The notes: generated from the sequence alone by a model not told the origin. A DNA stretch of 64,000 nucleotides from Marispirochaeta sp963667435 (GCA_963667435.1 OY763414.1:3038001-3102000); one strand, 5' to 3'. Counted from the stretch's first letter, positions 42,853 through 51,785 are shown. Program-made: numbers and translations.

Positions 42853-45800
42853 GGCTTGTCTCCTTTTCTCCGGCTTCACTGCAGGGAGCTGACTTTCCGT
42901 AATCACAGCGCAGGCAGCGGCTGCTTTGCCGCATAGCCGAGGCTTCGGTCCAGCAGAGTTCCACTTCGTCGAAATTTGAGCGCCGTTTTTCCACATCCGT
43001 AGTGGGTAGCTTTTCTCGTGGATAGGGTTCCGGTGCTTCGTCCGGATCATATCTGGTATCATTCTGCCACTCGGTACGCCAGAAGGCATTACTTTCACCA
43101 TTCAGAAACGTATCGATCCCCACGGCTGCCCGTTCTCCGGCACCGATGGCCGAGACTACTGAAGAGGGCCCGGAGACCATGTCTCCGCCGGCGAATATCC
43201 AGGGCAGCGACGTTTGTCCATTTACCGGATCGGCATCAACAAAGTGGTCAGGCCGGGTTCGGATTTCCGAAGTACCGGTAATCTGTTCTGCTTCCAGCCT
43301 CTGTCCAATGGCGATTATTATCTGATCTGCAGTAATTATTTCTGTTTTTGTTTCTGCAGCTTTTGGTCCCCTTCGTCCGGTTCTGTCGTACTCGCCTAAA
43401 GACATGGGCAGGCAGCGTATACCCACAGCTTTGCCGGTATCATCGCTGATTATTTTTACCGGCTGAACCAGAGTTCTCAGTTTGACTCCTTCGTGCAGGG
43501 CTTCTTCAATTTCCTCCGCGTATGCCGGCATCTGCTCCTGGGTCCTGCGGTATAGAATAGTAACGGATTCCGCATCCAGCCGTATTGCCGTCCGTGCTGC
43601 GTCCACTGCAGCATTGCCTCCTCCGATTACAAGCACATGCCTGCCAACCTCCACCGAGCCCCGGCTATTGTATTCCCTCAGAAACGGTACGGCCTGAATT
43701 ACTCCTTCAGAGTCTTCACCTTCGATGCCAAGGGCCATGTTTTCCGGAGCTCCCGCAGCTAAAAACACCGCTTCGTATCCTGTGTTTTTCAGTTCCTTTA
43801 GGGTAAAGTCCCTGCCCAGACGCCTTCCTGTTTCAATATTTACTCCGGTTCGTTCAATCATCCGCACCTCCCGGGCCAGTGTTTCCCGGGGCAGTCGGTA
43901 GGCGGGTATTGCCTGGGTCAGCATTCCTCCCGGACGGGCTTCGGCTTCGAAGATGGTCGGTTTATAGCCCATGCGGGCCAGAAAGTAGCCGCAGGAGAGT
44001 CCTGCCGGACCGGCTCCGATTATGGCGATTTTCCTTTTTGCATGGTCTGGATTTTCCCGGATTTCCGGCGTTTGAATTGTTACTTCCTGTTCAACCAGAA
44101 AACGTTTAAGCCCGCGAATTGATACCGGCTCGTCCAGAGTTGATCGTCTGCAGTGATTTTCACATGTATGAAAACAGACCCGGGCACATACGGCCGCAAA
44201 GGGGTTCCGTTCTCTGTGCAGTTTCAGGGCTTCCGCGTAGCGTTTTTCCCGTATAAGTGAAACAAATCCCGGAATATCCACATTTGCCGGACAGGCGCTC
44301 TGGCAAGGAGCCCGTACCAGGCCCGGGCAGACGCCCGCTTCACAGTGTCCGTTGCGAATATGATCCTCATATTCTTTTCTGAAATAACGGATTGTTGACA
44401 GAACGGGATTCGGGGCGGTCTGCCCGAGACCACAGAGAGAGGTTTCTTTGATCATCGTTCCGAGTTCTATCAGTCGTTCAATGTCTCCCTCTTTTCCGCG
44501 GCCTTCGCATATGGCGGTGAGAATCTCCAGCATCCTTTTTGTGCCCACGCGACAGGGTACGCATTTGCCGCAGGATTCTTCCTGAACAAATTCAAGAAAA
44601 TAGCGGGCCACATCCACCATGCAGGTCTCTTCATCCATGACAATGAGACCGCCGGATCCCATAATGGCCCCAAGCTTCGAGAGAGAGTCATAGTCCAGAG
44701 AAACAGAAAGGTGTTCTTTCGGGATGCAGCCGCCGGACGGGCCGCCAATCTGTGCAGCTTTGTAGTTGCGGTCGTTTTTTACACCGCCGCCTATCTCGTA
44801 GATAAGCTCTCCGAGGGATGTTCCAACGGGAACTTCCACCAGTCCGCTGGTCTGTATTGCCCCGGCCAGGGCAAAGACTTTTGTTCCTGGACTTCCCTCC
44901 GTCCCTGTCTCTGCATAGACTTCTGCACCCTGATTGATTATCGATGTGATGTTTGCATAGGTTTCCACGTTATTCAGAAGGGTTGGACAGTCCCATAACC
45001 CCCGCTGTGCCGGGAATGGAGGCCGAGGTCTGGGTTCTCCCCTTTTGCCTTCGATGGAAGCAATAAGTGCCGTCTCTTCGCCGCAGACAAATGCGCCCGA
45101 CCCCATCCGGATAGCCAGATCAAAGGTAAAGCCGGTACCGAGAATATCAGTGCCCAGCAGATTTGCCTCCCTTGCCTGCTGCAATGCTGTATCCAGGCGG
45201 GAAACCGCCAGCGGGTACTCGGCCCTTACGTAAATGAATCCCTGAGTGGCTCCTACCGTTCTGGCGGCGATGGCCATTCCTTCTATCAGGCAGTGAGGAT
45301 CTCCCTCCAGTACACTTCGGTCCATGAATGCACCCGGGTCTCCTTCGTCAGCATTGCAGAGCACATATTTGGTCTCTCCTGAAGCCTTTCGGGTGAAGTC
45401 CCATTTGAGCCAGGTCGGAAATCCCGCTCCGCCGCGACCCCGTAGTCCTGAAATTTTCAGTGTTTCAATTATTTGTTCCGCTGTTATGTCTGACAGGACC
45501 TTTGCCAGAGCGGAATACCCGCCGGTTCCAATGTATTCCTCAATGCGGGTCGGATCGATCCGACCGCAATTACGCAGTACTACCTTTTTCTGCCCACGGA
45601 AGAAATCGATATCTTCTGTCAGAGTGGCTTCTGTTCCATCGGAGTTGTGATGTGTAAGCCTGTTTACAATACGCTTTTCAATGAAATGTCCGGTAATTAT
45701 GCTCTCTGCATCTGCCGGTGTTACCCGTTCATAAATTGCCTGTTCCGGCATTATCATAATAACCGGTCCTTCTGCACAAGGACCGAGGCAGCCGGTGCTG

Positions 45801-45982
45801 CGGATGGGGACAGAAAGCCCGGCATCAGCCATTGCAGCTTCCAGAGCTTTTTTTACATCCCCGGCACCTGAAGCGATGCAGCCTGCACCGGAGCATAGGT
45901 GAATTGCAGGAGAGGTGGAATCCGGGGTGTGAAGTCTGCGAAGTTCGGCAAGTTCAATCGCATTGTGTATCTTACCGGTCAT
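42845..45982 (-). CDS. hydB: HydB (NuoF-like) fused to a GltD-like flavoprotein
   Basis: 1045 residues. Residues ~20-110: thioredoxin-like [2Fe-2S] domain (CSGAGC, CLGPC). ~150-550: NuoF core with FMN/NADH site GRGGAGFPTWLKW and [4Fe-4S] ESCGKCVPCRVGTKRM. From ~580: a GltD/NfnB-type module with CQSACPANVDIPGF and CARVCFHTCENHC clusters, FAD site IIGAGPAGLSCGYFLARMGY, a second nucleotide site VIGGGNAAVDAARTA, and a closing CLRCDYG. Plain HydB proteins (about 600 residues) lack this half. The fusion could add NADPH or a second electron route to bifurcation. ATGA overlap with hydC. Confidence 0.93.
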   Translation of the reverse strand: MTGKIHNAIELAELRRLHTPDSTSPAIHLCSGAGCIASGAGDVKKALEAAMADAGLSVPIRSTGCLGPCAEGPVIMIMPEQAIYERVTPADAESIITGHFIEKRIVNRLTHHNSDGTEATLTEDIDFFRGQKKVVLRNCGRIDPTRIEEYIGTGGYSALAKVLSDITAEQIIETLKISGLRGRGGAGFPTWLKWDFTRKASGETKYVLCNADEGDPGAFMDRSVLEGDPHCLIEGMAIAARTVGATQGFIYVRAEYPLAVSRLDTALQQAREANLLGTDILGTGFTFDLAIRMGSGAFVCGEETALIASIEGKRGEPRPRPPFPAQRGLWDCPTLLNNVETYANITSIINQGAEVYAETGTEGSPGTKVFALAGAIQTSGLVEVPVGTSLGELIYEIGGGVKNDRNYKAAQIGGPSGGCIPKEHLSVSLDYDSLSKLGAIMGSGGLIVMDEETCMVDVARYFLEFVQEESCGKCVPCRVGTKRMLEILTAICEGRGKEGDIERLIELGTMIKETSLCGLGQTAPNPVLSTIRYFRKEYEDHIRNGHCEAGVCPGLVRAPCQSACPANVDIPGFVSLIREKRYAEALKLHRERNPFAAVCARVCFHTCENHCRRSTLDEPVSIRGLKRFLVEQEVTIQTPEIRENPDHAKRKIAIIGAGPAGLSCGYFLARMGYKPTIFEAEARPGGMLTQAIPAYRLPRETLAREVRMIERTGVNIETGRRLGRDFTLKELKNTGYEAVFLAAGAPENMALGIEGEDSEGVIQAVPFLREYNSRGSVEVGRHVLVIGGGNAAVDAARTAIRLDAESVTILYRRTQEQMPAYAEEIEEALHEGVKLRTLVQPVKIISDDTGKAVGIRCLPMSLGEYDRTGRRGPKAAETKTEIITADQIIIAIGQRLEAEQITGTSEIRTRPDHFVDADPVNGQTSLPWIFAGGDMVSGPSSVVSAIGAGERAAVGIDTFLNGESNAFWRTEWQNDTRYDPDEAPEPYPREKLPTTDVEKRRSNFDEVELCWTEASAMRQSSRCLRCDYGKSAPCSEAGEKETSHA

Positions 45983-46497
45983 ATTTTTTCCTCTATTTCA
46001 GCATAGGAGTTCAGTATGTCCCTGATGTTGGTTGGTTTTACCCGCTGATGTACTGCCTCACCCACCATCACTACAGGCGCAAGTCCGCAAGCGCCGAAGC
46101 AGCGTCCGATTTCAAGGCTGAACATGCGATCTTCGGTGGTTTCGCCAATGTTAATTCCCAGTTCTTTTCTTAATGCAGCGAGAACCTCCTTGCCTCCCCG
46201 AACGTAACAGGCTGTGCCCAGACATACACGGATAATATGACGTCCCCGTGGTTGTGTTGAGAAATAGGAGTAGAAACTTACTACCCCGGTTACTTCGCTG
46301 TAGGGAATCTTCAGATTGCTGGATATAAGTTTGAGAACTGTTTCGGGTAGATATCCGAATAAATTCTGTGCGGTCTGTAGAGCGGGAATTAATCCACCCC
46401 GCTGTTCAGAGAAGGCGGGAATAAGCTCCTGGAATTGCAGCAGCAACTGATCTTCGGTTTCTTTCTCGTGTTGACAGGTACAGGTTTCGCTTTGCAT
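45979..46497 (-). CDS. hydC: HydC (NuoE-like [2Fe-2S] subunit)
   Basis: 172 residues with the NuoE fold: NLFGYLPETVLKLIS, YSEVTGVVSFYSYFSTQPRG, and the cluster ligands CLGTAC and CFGACGLAPVV. First gene of hydCBA, the trimeric NADH/ferredoxin-linked, electron-bifurcating hydrogenase. SD AAAGGAG is six bases before the ATG, and a promoter is seen at 46621-46649. Confidence 0.94.
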   Translation of the reverse strand: MQSETCTCQHEKETEDQLLLQFQELIPAFSEQRGGLIPALQTAQNLFGYLPETVLKLISSNLKIPYSEVTGVVSFYSYFSTQPRGRHIIRVCLGTACYVRGGKEVLAALRKELGINIGETTEDRMFSLEIGRCFGACGLAPVVMVGEAVHQRVKPTNIRDILNSYAEIEEKI

Positions 46498-46570
46498 GGC
46501 ACGCTCCTTTTCTTTAGTGAGATCGATACATCTCGGGAAGAAGCTGTTGTATAAAACCTAATGCAAAAAC

Positions 46571-46583
46571 TGTTGTTACAACA
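46571..46583. promoter_or_regulatory. Small palindrome in the hyd leader
   Basis: TGTTGT-T-ACAACA (6+1+6) lies about 30 bases downstream of the inferred hyd transcription start. It could be an operator; it does not fit the Rex consensus seen at 33821. Confidence 0.3.
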
Positions 46584-46620
46584 AAGATTGTATTGTTAAG
46601 AGAAAATTATTCCTTCGTAA

Positions 46621-46649
46621 ATTTTAGCATATAAAGTGATAATCGTCAA
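46621..46649 (-). promoter_or_regulatory. Promoter of hydCBA
   Basis: Read on the minus strand: TTGACG (46649-46644), 17-base spacer, TAAAAT (46626-46621). Transcription should start near 46614, leaving a 5' leader of about 117 bases before hydC. Confidence 0.7.
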
Positions 46650-46716
46650 AAAATAGTTATAAAAGTGTATTTATCGCGCCATGAAGTGTTTATTGCATTG
46701 AATGCGAATTAATGTC

Positions 46717-46830
46717 AAAAAAAGGGGCTGCCGGCTGAGGCAGCCCCCGAATGCGGGAGAAATGGAGAGTATGGCTTTAAACTAAAGCCCGGAAACCTCA
46801 GGTGTAATGGATAGTACCTTTGACTTCCTT
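46717..46830 (-). ncRNA. Candidate small RNA of about 114 nt
   Basis: A good promoter (46837-46865) reads leftwards into a non-coding stretch and ends at a strong terminator. The terminator is a 9-bp stem, GGGGCTGCC with GGCAGCCCC (46724-46732 and 46739-46747), plus a run of seven T on the transcript. Inside, GGCTTTA and TAAAGCC form a 7-bp stem around GTT. Between the stems the RNA has an unpaired C/U-rich stretch (ACTCTCCATTTCTCCC), the kind that can pair with ribosome-binding sites. No credible ORF. It lies between hydC and the divergent capA-like gene. I do not recognise it as a known RNA. It may also be an attenuated long leader of hyd. Confidence 0.55.
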
Positions 46831-46836
46831 GATATA

Positions 46837-46865
46837 ATTATAACCAAAAAAGTCAGAAAAGGCAA
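46837..46865 (-). promoter_or_regulatory. Promoter of the candidate small RNA
   Basis: On the minus strand TTGCCT (46865-46860), 17-base spacer, TATAAT (46842-46837), a consensus -10. No gene lies directly downstream on that strand other than the candidate RNA and, 340 bases on, hydC. Confidence 0.65.
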
Positions 46866-46928
46866 AGTTTTTTTACAAAAAGTATTGGAAACTTATGTCA
46901 GTTCAGTAAATACTGTTAACACTAAAGT

Positions 46929-48095
46929 ATGCGTATTTCTCCGCTCTGGTTTGCAGGTATTCTTACTCTTTGTTTGCTCCTTGTTACCGGTACAGGTATG
47001 TATCTGCGTATCGATGATTTCAACCGGACTCCTCTGCCGGTTCCTCCTGCCTGCCCTGAAATTTTTACCCTGACCTTTGCCGGGGACATTATGGCCCACG
47101 ATGTGAATTTTCATTTGAGGCCTCATGAAAGAATATACCGTGATGTGGAACACCTGCTGAAGGATGATCTTATAACTTTTGGGAATCTTGAGTTTCCTCT
47201 TGATTCCTCCAAACCATATCAGAATTATCCTCTTTTTAATAATCATCCCGAGTATGTGGTTGCTGCTATAGAGGCCGGCTTCGATGCTTTTTCCGCTGCA
47301 AATAATCACAGTGCGGACCAGGGTCGGGACTCAATTCTCGCTACCAGAAATTCACTGAATGAGCTCAGCAATGAATACGGAATTACCTGGTCCGGAATCA
47401 GGGGGAATGTGAATGACCCCATGGTACCTGTCTCTATTAATAAAGCCGGTATGCATATAGGGTTTCTTGCTGTTACCCTTTTTCTGAATCGGCAGCAGGG
47501 CAGCGAACTTGTCTATCTGGTCAATTACAGAAACATTGAACGGCAGGAGACATTTTTCAAATATATTGAATCTGTACGTCCGGCTTATGATTTGCTTGTC
47601 CTCTCTGTCCATGGAGGTGTGGAGTACCGTGACTCTCCACTCCCCTATAAGGCGGAGTTTTTCCATCGTCTGAGTGATGCCGGTGCTGATATTGTCTGGG
47701 GGCACCATCCCCATGTATTGCAGCCCTACGAGATATATTCCAGGAAAGATGGCAGCAATGGGGTCATTATCTATTCTGCCGGGAATTTTATCTCCGGACA
47801 AACCTGGCGAATGCCGCCGGCGGAGTATCAGGCTGAAGATCCTCCCCGGGGAGAGACTGCGCTGTTCCAGGTACGGTTGGTTAAGCGCAGTGGAGGCATC
47901 CCGGTAATCTGCGGAGTATCCGCACTTCCCCTGGTAAACTACCGGGATCCTGGATTTGGTATGGTTGTAAAAGGTTATGAAGATGTACTGTCCGATGCTG
48001 AAGTCTCAGCAGACTGGCGTGATTTCTATCTTTCGCGACAGGCTGCGTTCGAGAATGTGCTTACCAGGATCGAGCTGAGGAATCAGGTTCCGTAA
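46929..48095 (+). CDS. CapA-family metallophosphatase-like protein
   Basis: 388 residues with an N-terminal membrane anchor (WFAGILTLCLLLVTGTGMYL). The CapA/PgsA family metal-site motifs are present: TFAGDIMAHDVN, FGNLEFPLD, AANNHSADQGRD, and VWGHHPHVLQPYEIY. The family includes poly-gamma-glutamate capsule proteins, but no capB or capC is nearby, so a general envelope hydrolase is as likely. Its last 13 bases overlap the 3' end of the convergent cyclotransferase gene. Confidence 0.85.
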   Translation: MRISPLWFAGILTLCLLLVTGTGMYLRIDDFNRTPLPVPPACPEIFTLTFAGDIMAHDVNFHLRPHERIYRDVEHLLKDDLITFGNLEFPLDSSKPYQNYPLFNNHPEYVVAAIEAGFDAFSAANNHSADQGRDSILATRNSLNELSNEYGITWSGIRGNVNDPMVPVSINKAGMHIGFLAVTLFLNRQQGSELVYLVNYRNIERQETFFKYIESVRPAYDLLVLSVHGGVEYRDSPLPYKAEFFHRLSDAGADIVWGHHPHVLQPYEIYSRKDGSNGVIIYSAGNFISGQTWRMPPAEYQAEDPPRGETALFQVRLVKRSGGIPVICGVSALPLVNYRDPGFGMVVKGYEDVLSDAEVSADWRDFYLSRQAAFENVLTRIELRNQVP

Positions 48096-48499
48096 CGACT
48101 CAGGTAAAATATACGATAATCACCCCCGGCAATTTCTTCATACTCTTCAGTAGCCCAGTTGTAAAGATAGGTCCAGCAAGGAATAATTTCGCCGTCATCT
48201 GTTGTTACAGGAATTTCACGTCTTATATATTCATTGGGTTCCCTGAATTCACTGCCATATTCCTCATACTTATCCAGCAGGGGAAGTGTGTGGGCAGGGT
48301 TATGCAGGTTGTATATTTCGCCTTTTATTTTGTATCCCTCTTCTGTAATAAGGGCTCCAGGGAACCGGTCTATCTCAAAAAGCCTGCCGGTAATCCAGCC
48401 TGAGCTGATAAACAGGGAATTTTCTGTGATATTCCTGCTGAAGGGGTTATTGAAGCCTCTTCTCAAGGTGCCGTAGGTAAAAATATAGTTCTGCTGCAT
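48083..48499 (-). CDS. Gamma-glutamylcyclotransferase-like (AIG2/YtfP) protein
   Basis: 138 residues with the family opening YIFTYGTLRRGFNN, and GRLFEIDRFPGALI, LPLLDKYEEYGSEF carrying the conserved acidic residue. These enzymes release 5-oxoproline from gamma-glutamyl compounds. The downstream cluster makes gamma-glutamyl amides, but this gene is on the other strand and a link is speculative. The 285 bases between its start and 48785 hold only the sigma-54-like promoter. Confidence 0.85.
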   Translation of the reverse strand: MQQNYIFTYGTLRRGFNNPFSRNITENSLFISSGWITGRLFEIDRFPGALITEEGYKIKGEIYNLHNPAHTLPLLDKYEEYGSEFREPNEYIRREIPVTTDDGEIIPCWTYLYNWATEEYEEIAGGDYRIFYLSRYGT

Positions 48500-48732
48500 A
48501 TGCGGAGTGAGTGTAGAAGGAATTTACATTAATGTAAACAAGTTTCGAGTTGGGTACAAAAATGTCGGAAACAAGAAAATGGGCTACGGAAAAGAGATTT
48601 TATTTCTGATTAAGCATTCTTTTTTCCTCCGTAATAACAGTAAAAGCTGTGGCCAGATAACTCTTTTAATAGTAACAAAATGCAGCAAGACTGTAGTGTG
48701 GAAGAATATCTCATGAACATTTTTACTCGTCC

Positions 48733-48750
48733 TTGGCATGGTTAGTGCTT
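48733..48750 (+). promoter_or_regulatory. Sigma-54-like -24/-12 promoter
   Basis: TTGGCATGGTTAGTGCTT has GG and GC dinucleotides separated by exactly ten bases and matches most of TGGCAC-N5-TTGCT. Transcription would start near 48760, 25 bases before the AraC-family ATG. A sigma-54 activator gene is present at 7441-8799. Confidence 0.5.
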
Positions 48751-48784
48751 ATTTGATTCTAACTATTTCAGGGAAAGAGGAATC

Positions 48785-49567
48785 ATGGACGCCAACGCAT
48801 ATATACCGGAACAGCCTTTCTGGGAGTTGTCAGCAGAGCATTTTGTCTCATGCTCGACAATGAATTCCGGTATATTTCTGCAGTACTACAGTTTCGATAT
48901 GCCTGAAGATCAGGGAGCTTCACTTCTGGCTGTACCTGACGGGGTGGTAGATATCATCTTTCGCTGCTGCGGCTCCAATCCATGTGCAGAAGTATACGGT
49001 TCTGTTCTCAAAGGAAAAAAGATTACCTTTATGAAAGGGGCAAAGTACTTCGGTGTCAGGTTTTTGCCCAGTGCTGCTGAGCCTGTTCTCGGATGTCCTC
49101 TGGACCAGTTTACCGACCAGAATATACTTCTGAATGAAATCCAAGATGGTGCGGATAAGCTGCTGGATAAGATTTATAATGCTGAAACCTTTCAGGACCG
49201 GGTTGGGCACTTTGAGATGTATCATTACGAAAGGACCAGGAAGAGTAAGCCGGTCCCCGGTTTGGTCCATGAAGTTCTTCGTAAGATCAACTCTTCCCAT
49301 GGTGATATCCGTATACAGGCTCTGGCAGATGAAACCGGGTATTCAGCCCGGCATCTCAACAACATGTTTAAAAAACATGTAGGGGTCTCTCCCAAGTTTT
49401 ATGAAAGGGTTGTCCGCTTTCAGCGCTGTCTCGACCAGCTCCGGAATCACCGGACCGGAGATCTGACTGAGCTTGCCTACGACGCAGGCTACTATGATCA
49501 GGCCCACTTTATTAATGAGTTTAAAGAGTTTTCCATGAAAACTCCTACTCAGGTGCTCTGCGGTTGA
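48785..49567 (+). CDS. AraC-family regulator with a DUF6597-like N-terminus
   Basis: 260 residues. The N-terminal half (PDGVVDIIFRCCG, YGSVLKGKKITFMKGAKYFGVRFLPSAAEPVLG) is the beta-rich sensor seen in a distinct AraC branch. The C-terminus has two helix-turn-helices (IRIQALADETGYSARHLNNMFKKHVG; LTELAYDAGYYDQAHFINEFKEF). SD AGAGG before the ATG. It precedes the amino acid permease and amine-glutamate cluster and is the likely local regulator. Confidence 0.88.
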   Translation: MDANAYIPEQPFWELSAEHFVSCSTMNSGIFLQYYSFDMPEDQGASLLAVPDGVVDIIFRCCGSNPCAEVYGSVLKGKKITFMKGAKYFGVRFLPSAAEPVLGCPLDQFTDQNILLNEIQDGADKLLDKIYNAETFQDRVGHFEMYHYERTRKSKPVPGLVHEVLRKINSSHGDIRIQALADETGYSARHLNNMFKKHVGVSPKFYERVVRFQRCLDQLRNHRTGDLTELAYDAGYYDQAHFINEFKEFSMKTPTQVLCG

Positions 49568-49600
49568 ATTTTTTCCGACATTGATATTCTTCTCATTTCA

Positions 49601-49620
49601 ATATGCAAATATATGCAAAA
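49601..49620 (+). repeat. Tandem 10-base direct repeat
   Basis: ATATGCAAAT followed directly by ATATGCAAAA. The spacing of one helical turn between the AraC-family gene and the permease gene could suit a regulator binding direct repeats; the region is A/T-rich, so chance is possible. Confidence 0.4.
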
Positions 49621-49682
49621 AAAGTCTGTATATACATTAAATATGTCATAATAACAAGCAAAAATTAAATAAATATACAATT

Positions 49683-49701
49683 AGTTCCGTTTTTTCCAAT
49701 T
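49683..49701 (+). promoter_or_regulatory. 19-bp motif shared with 53585-53603
   Basis: AGTTCCGTTTTTTCCAATT, 109 bases before the permease ATG, matches the sequence upstream of the ligase gene at 17 of 19 positions. A similar TATGGTA/TGTGGTA follows 14-15 bases downstream at both sites. Confidence 0.5.
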
Positions 49702-49809
49702 GGGTTTTAAGTAAGTATGGTAATTACATAGTAAGAAAGCCTTCAGCCTGAGTGCCACCAGGCCGTGGATTCATGCTTTCAATCTAATAGCGCTCGGAGG
49801 AGAAGCACT

Positions 49810-51198
49810 ATGAACGAACTAAAGAAAACCCTTGGGTTCTGGTCCTGCTTTGCAGTTGGAGTTGGACTGGTTGTAGCGTCAAGTACGCTCGTAACCCTTG
49901 GGCAGGGTATGGGAATGGCTGGTGCCGGATTTATTTTTGCCATGCTGGCGGCCTGGTTTCTGCAGCTGTTTTCAGCCCAGAGTTTTGCAGAGCTTTCCTG
50001 TTCGATTCCAAAATCGGGCAGTTTGAGCTCCTACGCTCGGATCGCCATCGGTCCTCTTGTTGGTATGGTCAGTCTCCTGACCGGTTATATTCTTATGAGT
50101 ATGGCCACTGTTCCCGCGGAGCTGGCAGTAGCCGGCGCGGTGTTCAACGGAGTATTTGCCCCGTTCTTTTCACCGTCACTCTTTGCACTCATTCTGCTGG
50201 TTGTGCTGACTATTCCCAACATCATCGGTGTTGATATGTTTGCCAAACTGCAGCTGGTCCTGACTTCCATCATGATCGTGTCCATGAGTGTTCTCGGACT
50301 TATCGGTCTGCTTGGTCTGGGCAATCCTGTTCCGGAGATTCCAAGTGCATCTTTCAACCCCATGGGATGGGGCGTCCTCGGTCTGACTGCCCTTGCAATC
50401 TGGCTTTACATTGGAATTGAGTTTGTAACCCCCTTTGTTGAGGAGATCAAAGATCCGGCCAAGAATATCCCCAGTGCCATGGTTATGGGACTTGTGGTTA
50501 TTATCGGTGTAAACCTTCTCTACGGATTTGCTTCTATCCGGTATCTTCCCCTTGATGCTCTTGCAGAATCTGATTCACCCCACGTTCTTGTGGCTGAGGC
50601 GATTCTCGGAAAAGCGGGTATGATCTGGATTGGTATCGTTTCAATTGCAGCAACGGCAAGTTCTGTAAATACCTTTATCGGTGTAATTCCCCGTATGCTC
50701 TACGGAATGGCCCAGGCTGGTGAAATGCCTTCCATCTTTGCCAAGATACATCCGAAGTTCAGAACACCCTATGTAGGTATCATTTTTACCGCAGCTGTAT
50801 ATGCGGCACTGCTTCTTGTAGGTATCGCCGGTATTGAACAGATCCTTATTCTGATCATGTCTGCCTGTGCCTGCTGGCTTCTGGCGTACGTTCTGGCTCA
50901 TGTTGTAGTTATTATCATGCGGAAAAAATACCCCGAACTCAAACGCCCCTACAAAACTCCCCTGTATCCGCTGCCTCAGATTATCGGATCACTGGGAATG
51001 CTGTATGCCATCTGGCAGATCTATCCTGAGCCCATTACCAAGATGACCATCTACTCTTACGCACTGGTGATGATCCTCATCGCGGTAGCTTTCTCTGCTG
51101 TATGGCTCAAGTTTGTCAAAAAGGTACCCCTCTTCAAGCCGGTAAGTCTTGCTGAAGAGATGGGTGAAGAGTTCGCCAACGAACTTCTCGGTAAATAG
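49810..51198 (+). CDS. APC-superfamily amino acid/amine permease
   Basis: 462 residues from the ATG at 49810 (MNELKKTLGFWS), chosen for the GGAGGAGAAG ahead of it. Twelve membrane helices; the substrate-binding GVGLVVASSTLVTLGQG in helix 1 and the unwound helix 6 (LTALAIWLYIGIEFVTPFVEEIKDP) are as in the APC superfamily. Likely imports the amine or amino acid processed by the genes at 53684-61426. The next gene starts two bases after the stop. Confidence 0.9.
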   Translation: MNELKKTLGFWSCFAVGVGLVVASSTLVTLGQGMGMAGAGFIFAMLAAWFLQLFSAQSFAELSCSIPKSGSLSSYARIAIGPLVGMVSLLTGYILMSMATVPAELAVAGAVFNGVFAPFFSPSLFALILLVVLTIPNIIGVDMFAKLQLVLTSIMIVSMSVLGLIGLLGLGNPVPEIPSASFNPMGWGVLGLTALAIWLYIGIEFVTPFVEEIKDPAKNIPSAMVMGLVVIIGVNLLYGFASIRYLPLDALAESDSPHVLVAEAILGKAGMIWIGIVSIAATASSVNTFIGVIPRMLYGMAQAGEMPSIFAKIHPKFRTPYVGIIFTAAVYAALLLVGIAGIEQILILIMSACACWLLAYVLAHVVVIIMRKKYPELKRPYKTPLYPLPQIIGSLGMLYAIWQIYPEPITKMTIYSYALVMILIAVAFSAVWLKFVKKVPLFKPVSLAEEMGEEFANELLGK

Positions 51199-51200
51199 TT

Positions 51201-51785
51201 ATGAAATTACGACAAAAGATCGATAAAGCGGCATCTGATCAGCTGGAAAGAATCCTGACCACTTTCCCCAAAAGCTGGGGAACAGCGGACAGAGGTGATG
51301 ATCTGATGGAATACAGGTTTGACACTTTTTCTGACGGAGCTGAGACCACTGTTGCGTATGACGCGAAAAAGCAGCTTCTAGGCGGTGTTTTCTCCCTTGT
51401 ATTTACTCTGAGGTGTGCAAATACCTTAAGTGTGGCCAGTGGAAAAGCGAAGCTCCAGTATAAAGGCAGTTTCATTAAAGGTGATGCCTTCTTCTCCGCC
51501 GGAAAAAAATCAGACTCAATGCTTGCTGAGGCATTAAACCGCTACCCTGATTTAATGAAGATACTTAGTGAACTTGATCTTTTGTCCATGAATGTGACCG
51601 TTGAGAACGGTACGCTGAAGGTTGAGCTCTCCCCTCTGGGGGGAGCCTATACCTATACAATTTTTCCTCCCATGAAATATGGGGGACTTCTGCCGGATAC
51701 TGAACTTGAACGTATACGGCAGGCATTGAATATCTTCGCGGCTGGTTTTTCTGATAATGCCAGGCGGGTTGCAGGAGCAGAATGA
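51201..51785 (+). CDS. Hypothetical cytoplasmic protein
   Basis: 194 residues, no signal peptide or membrane helix, mixed alpha/beta (LGGVFSLVFTLRCANTL, KAKLQYKGSFIKGDAFFSAG, NVTVENGTLKVELSPLGGAYTYTIFPP). I do not recognise a family. Two bases after the permease and overlapping the WD40 gene by four, so co-translated with both. Confidence 0.8.
   Translation: MKLRQKIDKAASDQLERILTTFPKSWGTADRGDDLMEYRFDTFSDGAETTVAYDAKKQLLGGVFSLVFTLRCANTLSVASGKAKLQYKGSFIKGDAFFSAGKKSDSMLAEALNRYPDLMKILSELDLLSMNVTVENGTLKVELSPLGGAYTYTIFPPMKYGGLLPDTELERIRQALNIFAAGFSDNARRVAGAE

Noticed and set aside
42853..43101. 83-residue N-terminal extension of HydA
   Set aside because: It lies wholly inside hydB, has no domain character and no SD. 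The ATG at 42852 matches the normal start of the [2Fe-2S] domain.
46571..46583. Rex site before the hydrogenase operon
   Set aside because: The palindrome TGTTGT-T-ACAACA lacks the spacing and core seen at 33821, so Rex control of hyd is not claimed.
48507..48716. 69-residue plus-strand frame
   Set aside because: Lys/Asn-rich composition typical of A/T-rich spacer, no SD and no recognisable domain.
49740..49809. Sigma-54 promoter before the permease
   Set aside because: GG and GC pairs are present but not ten bases apart.
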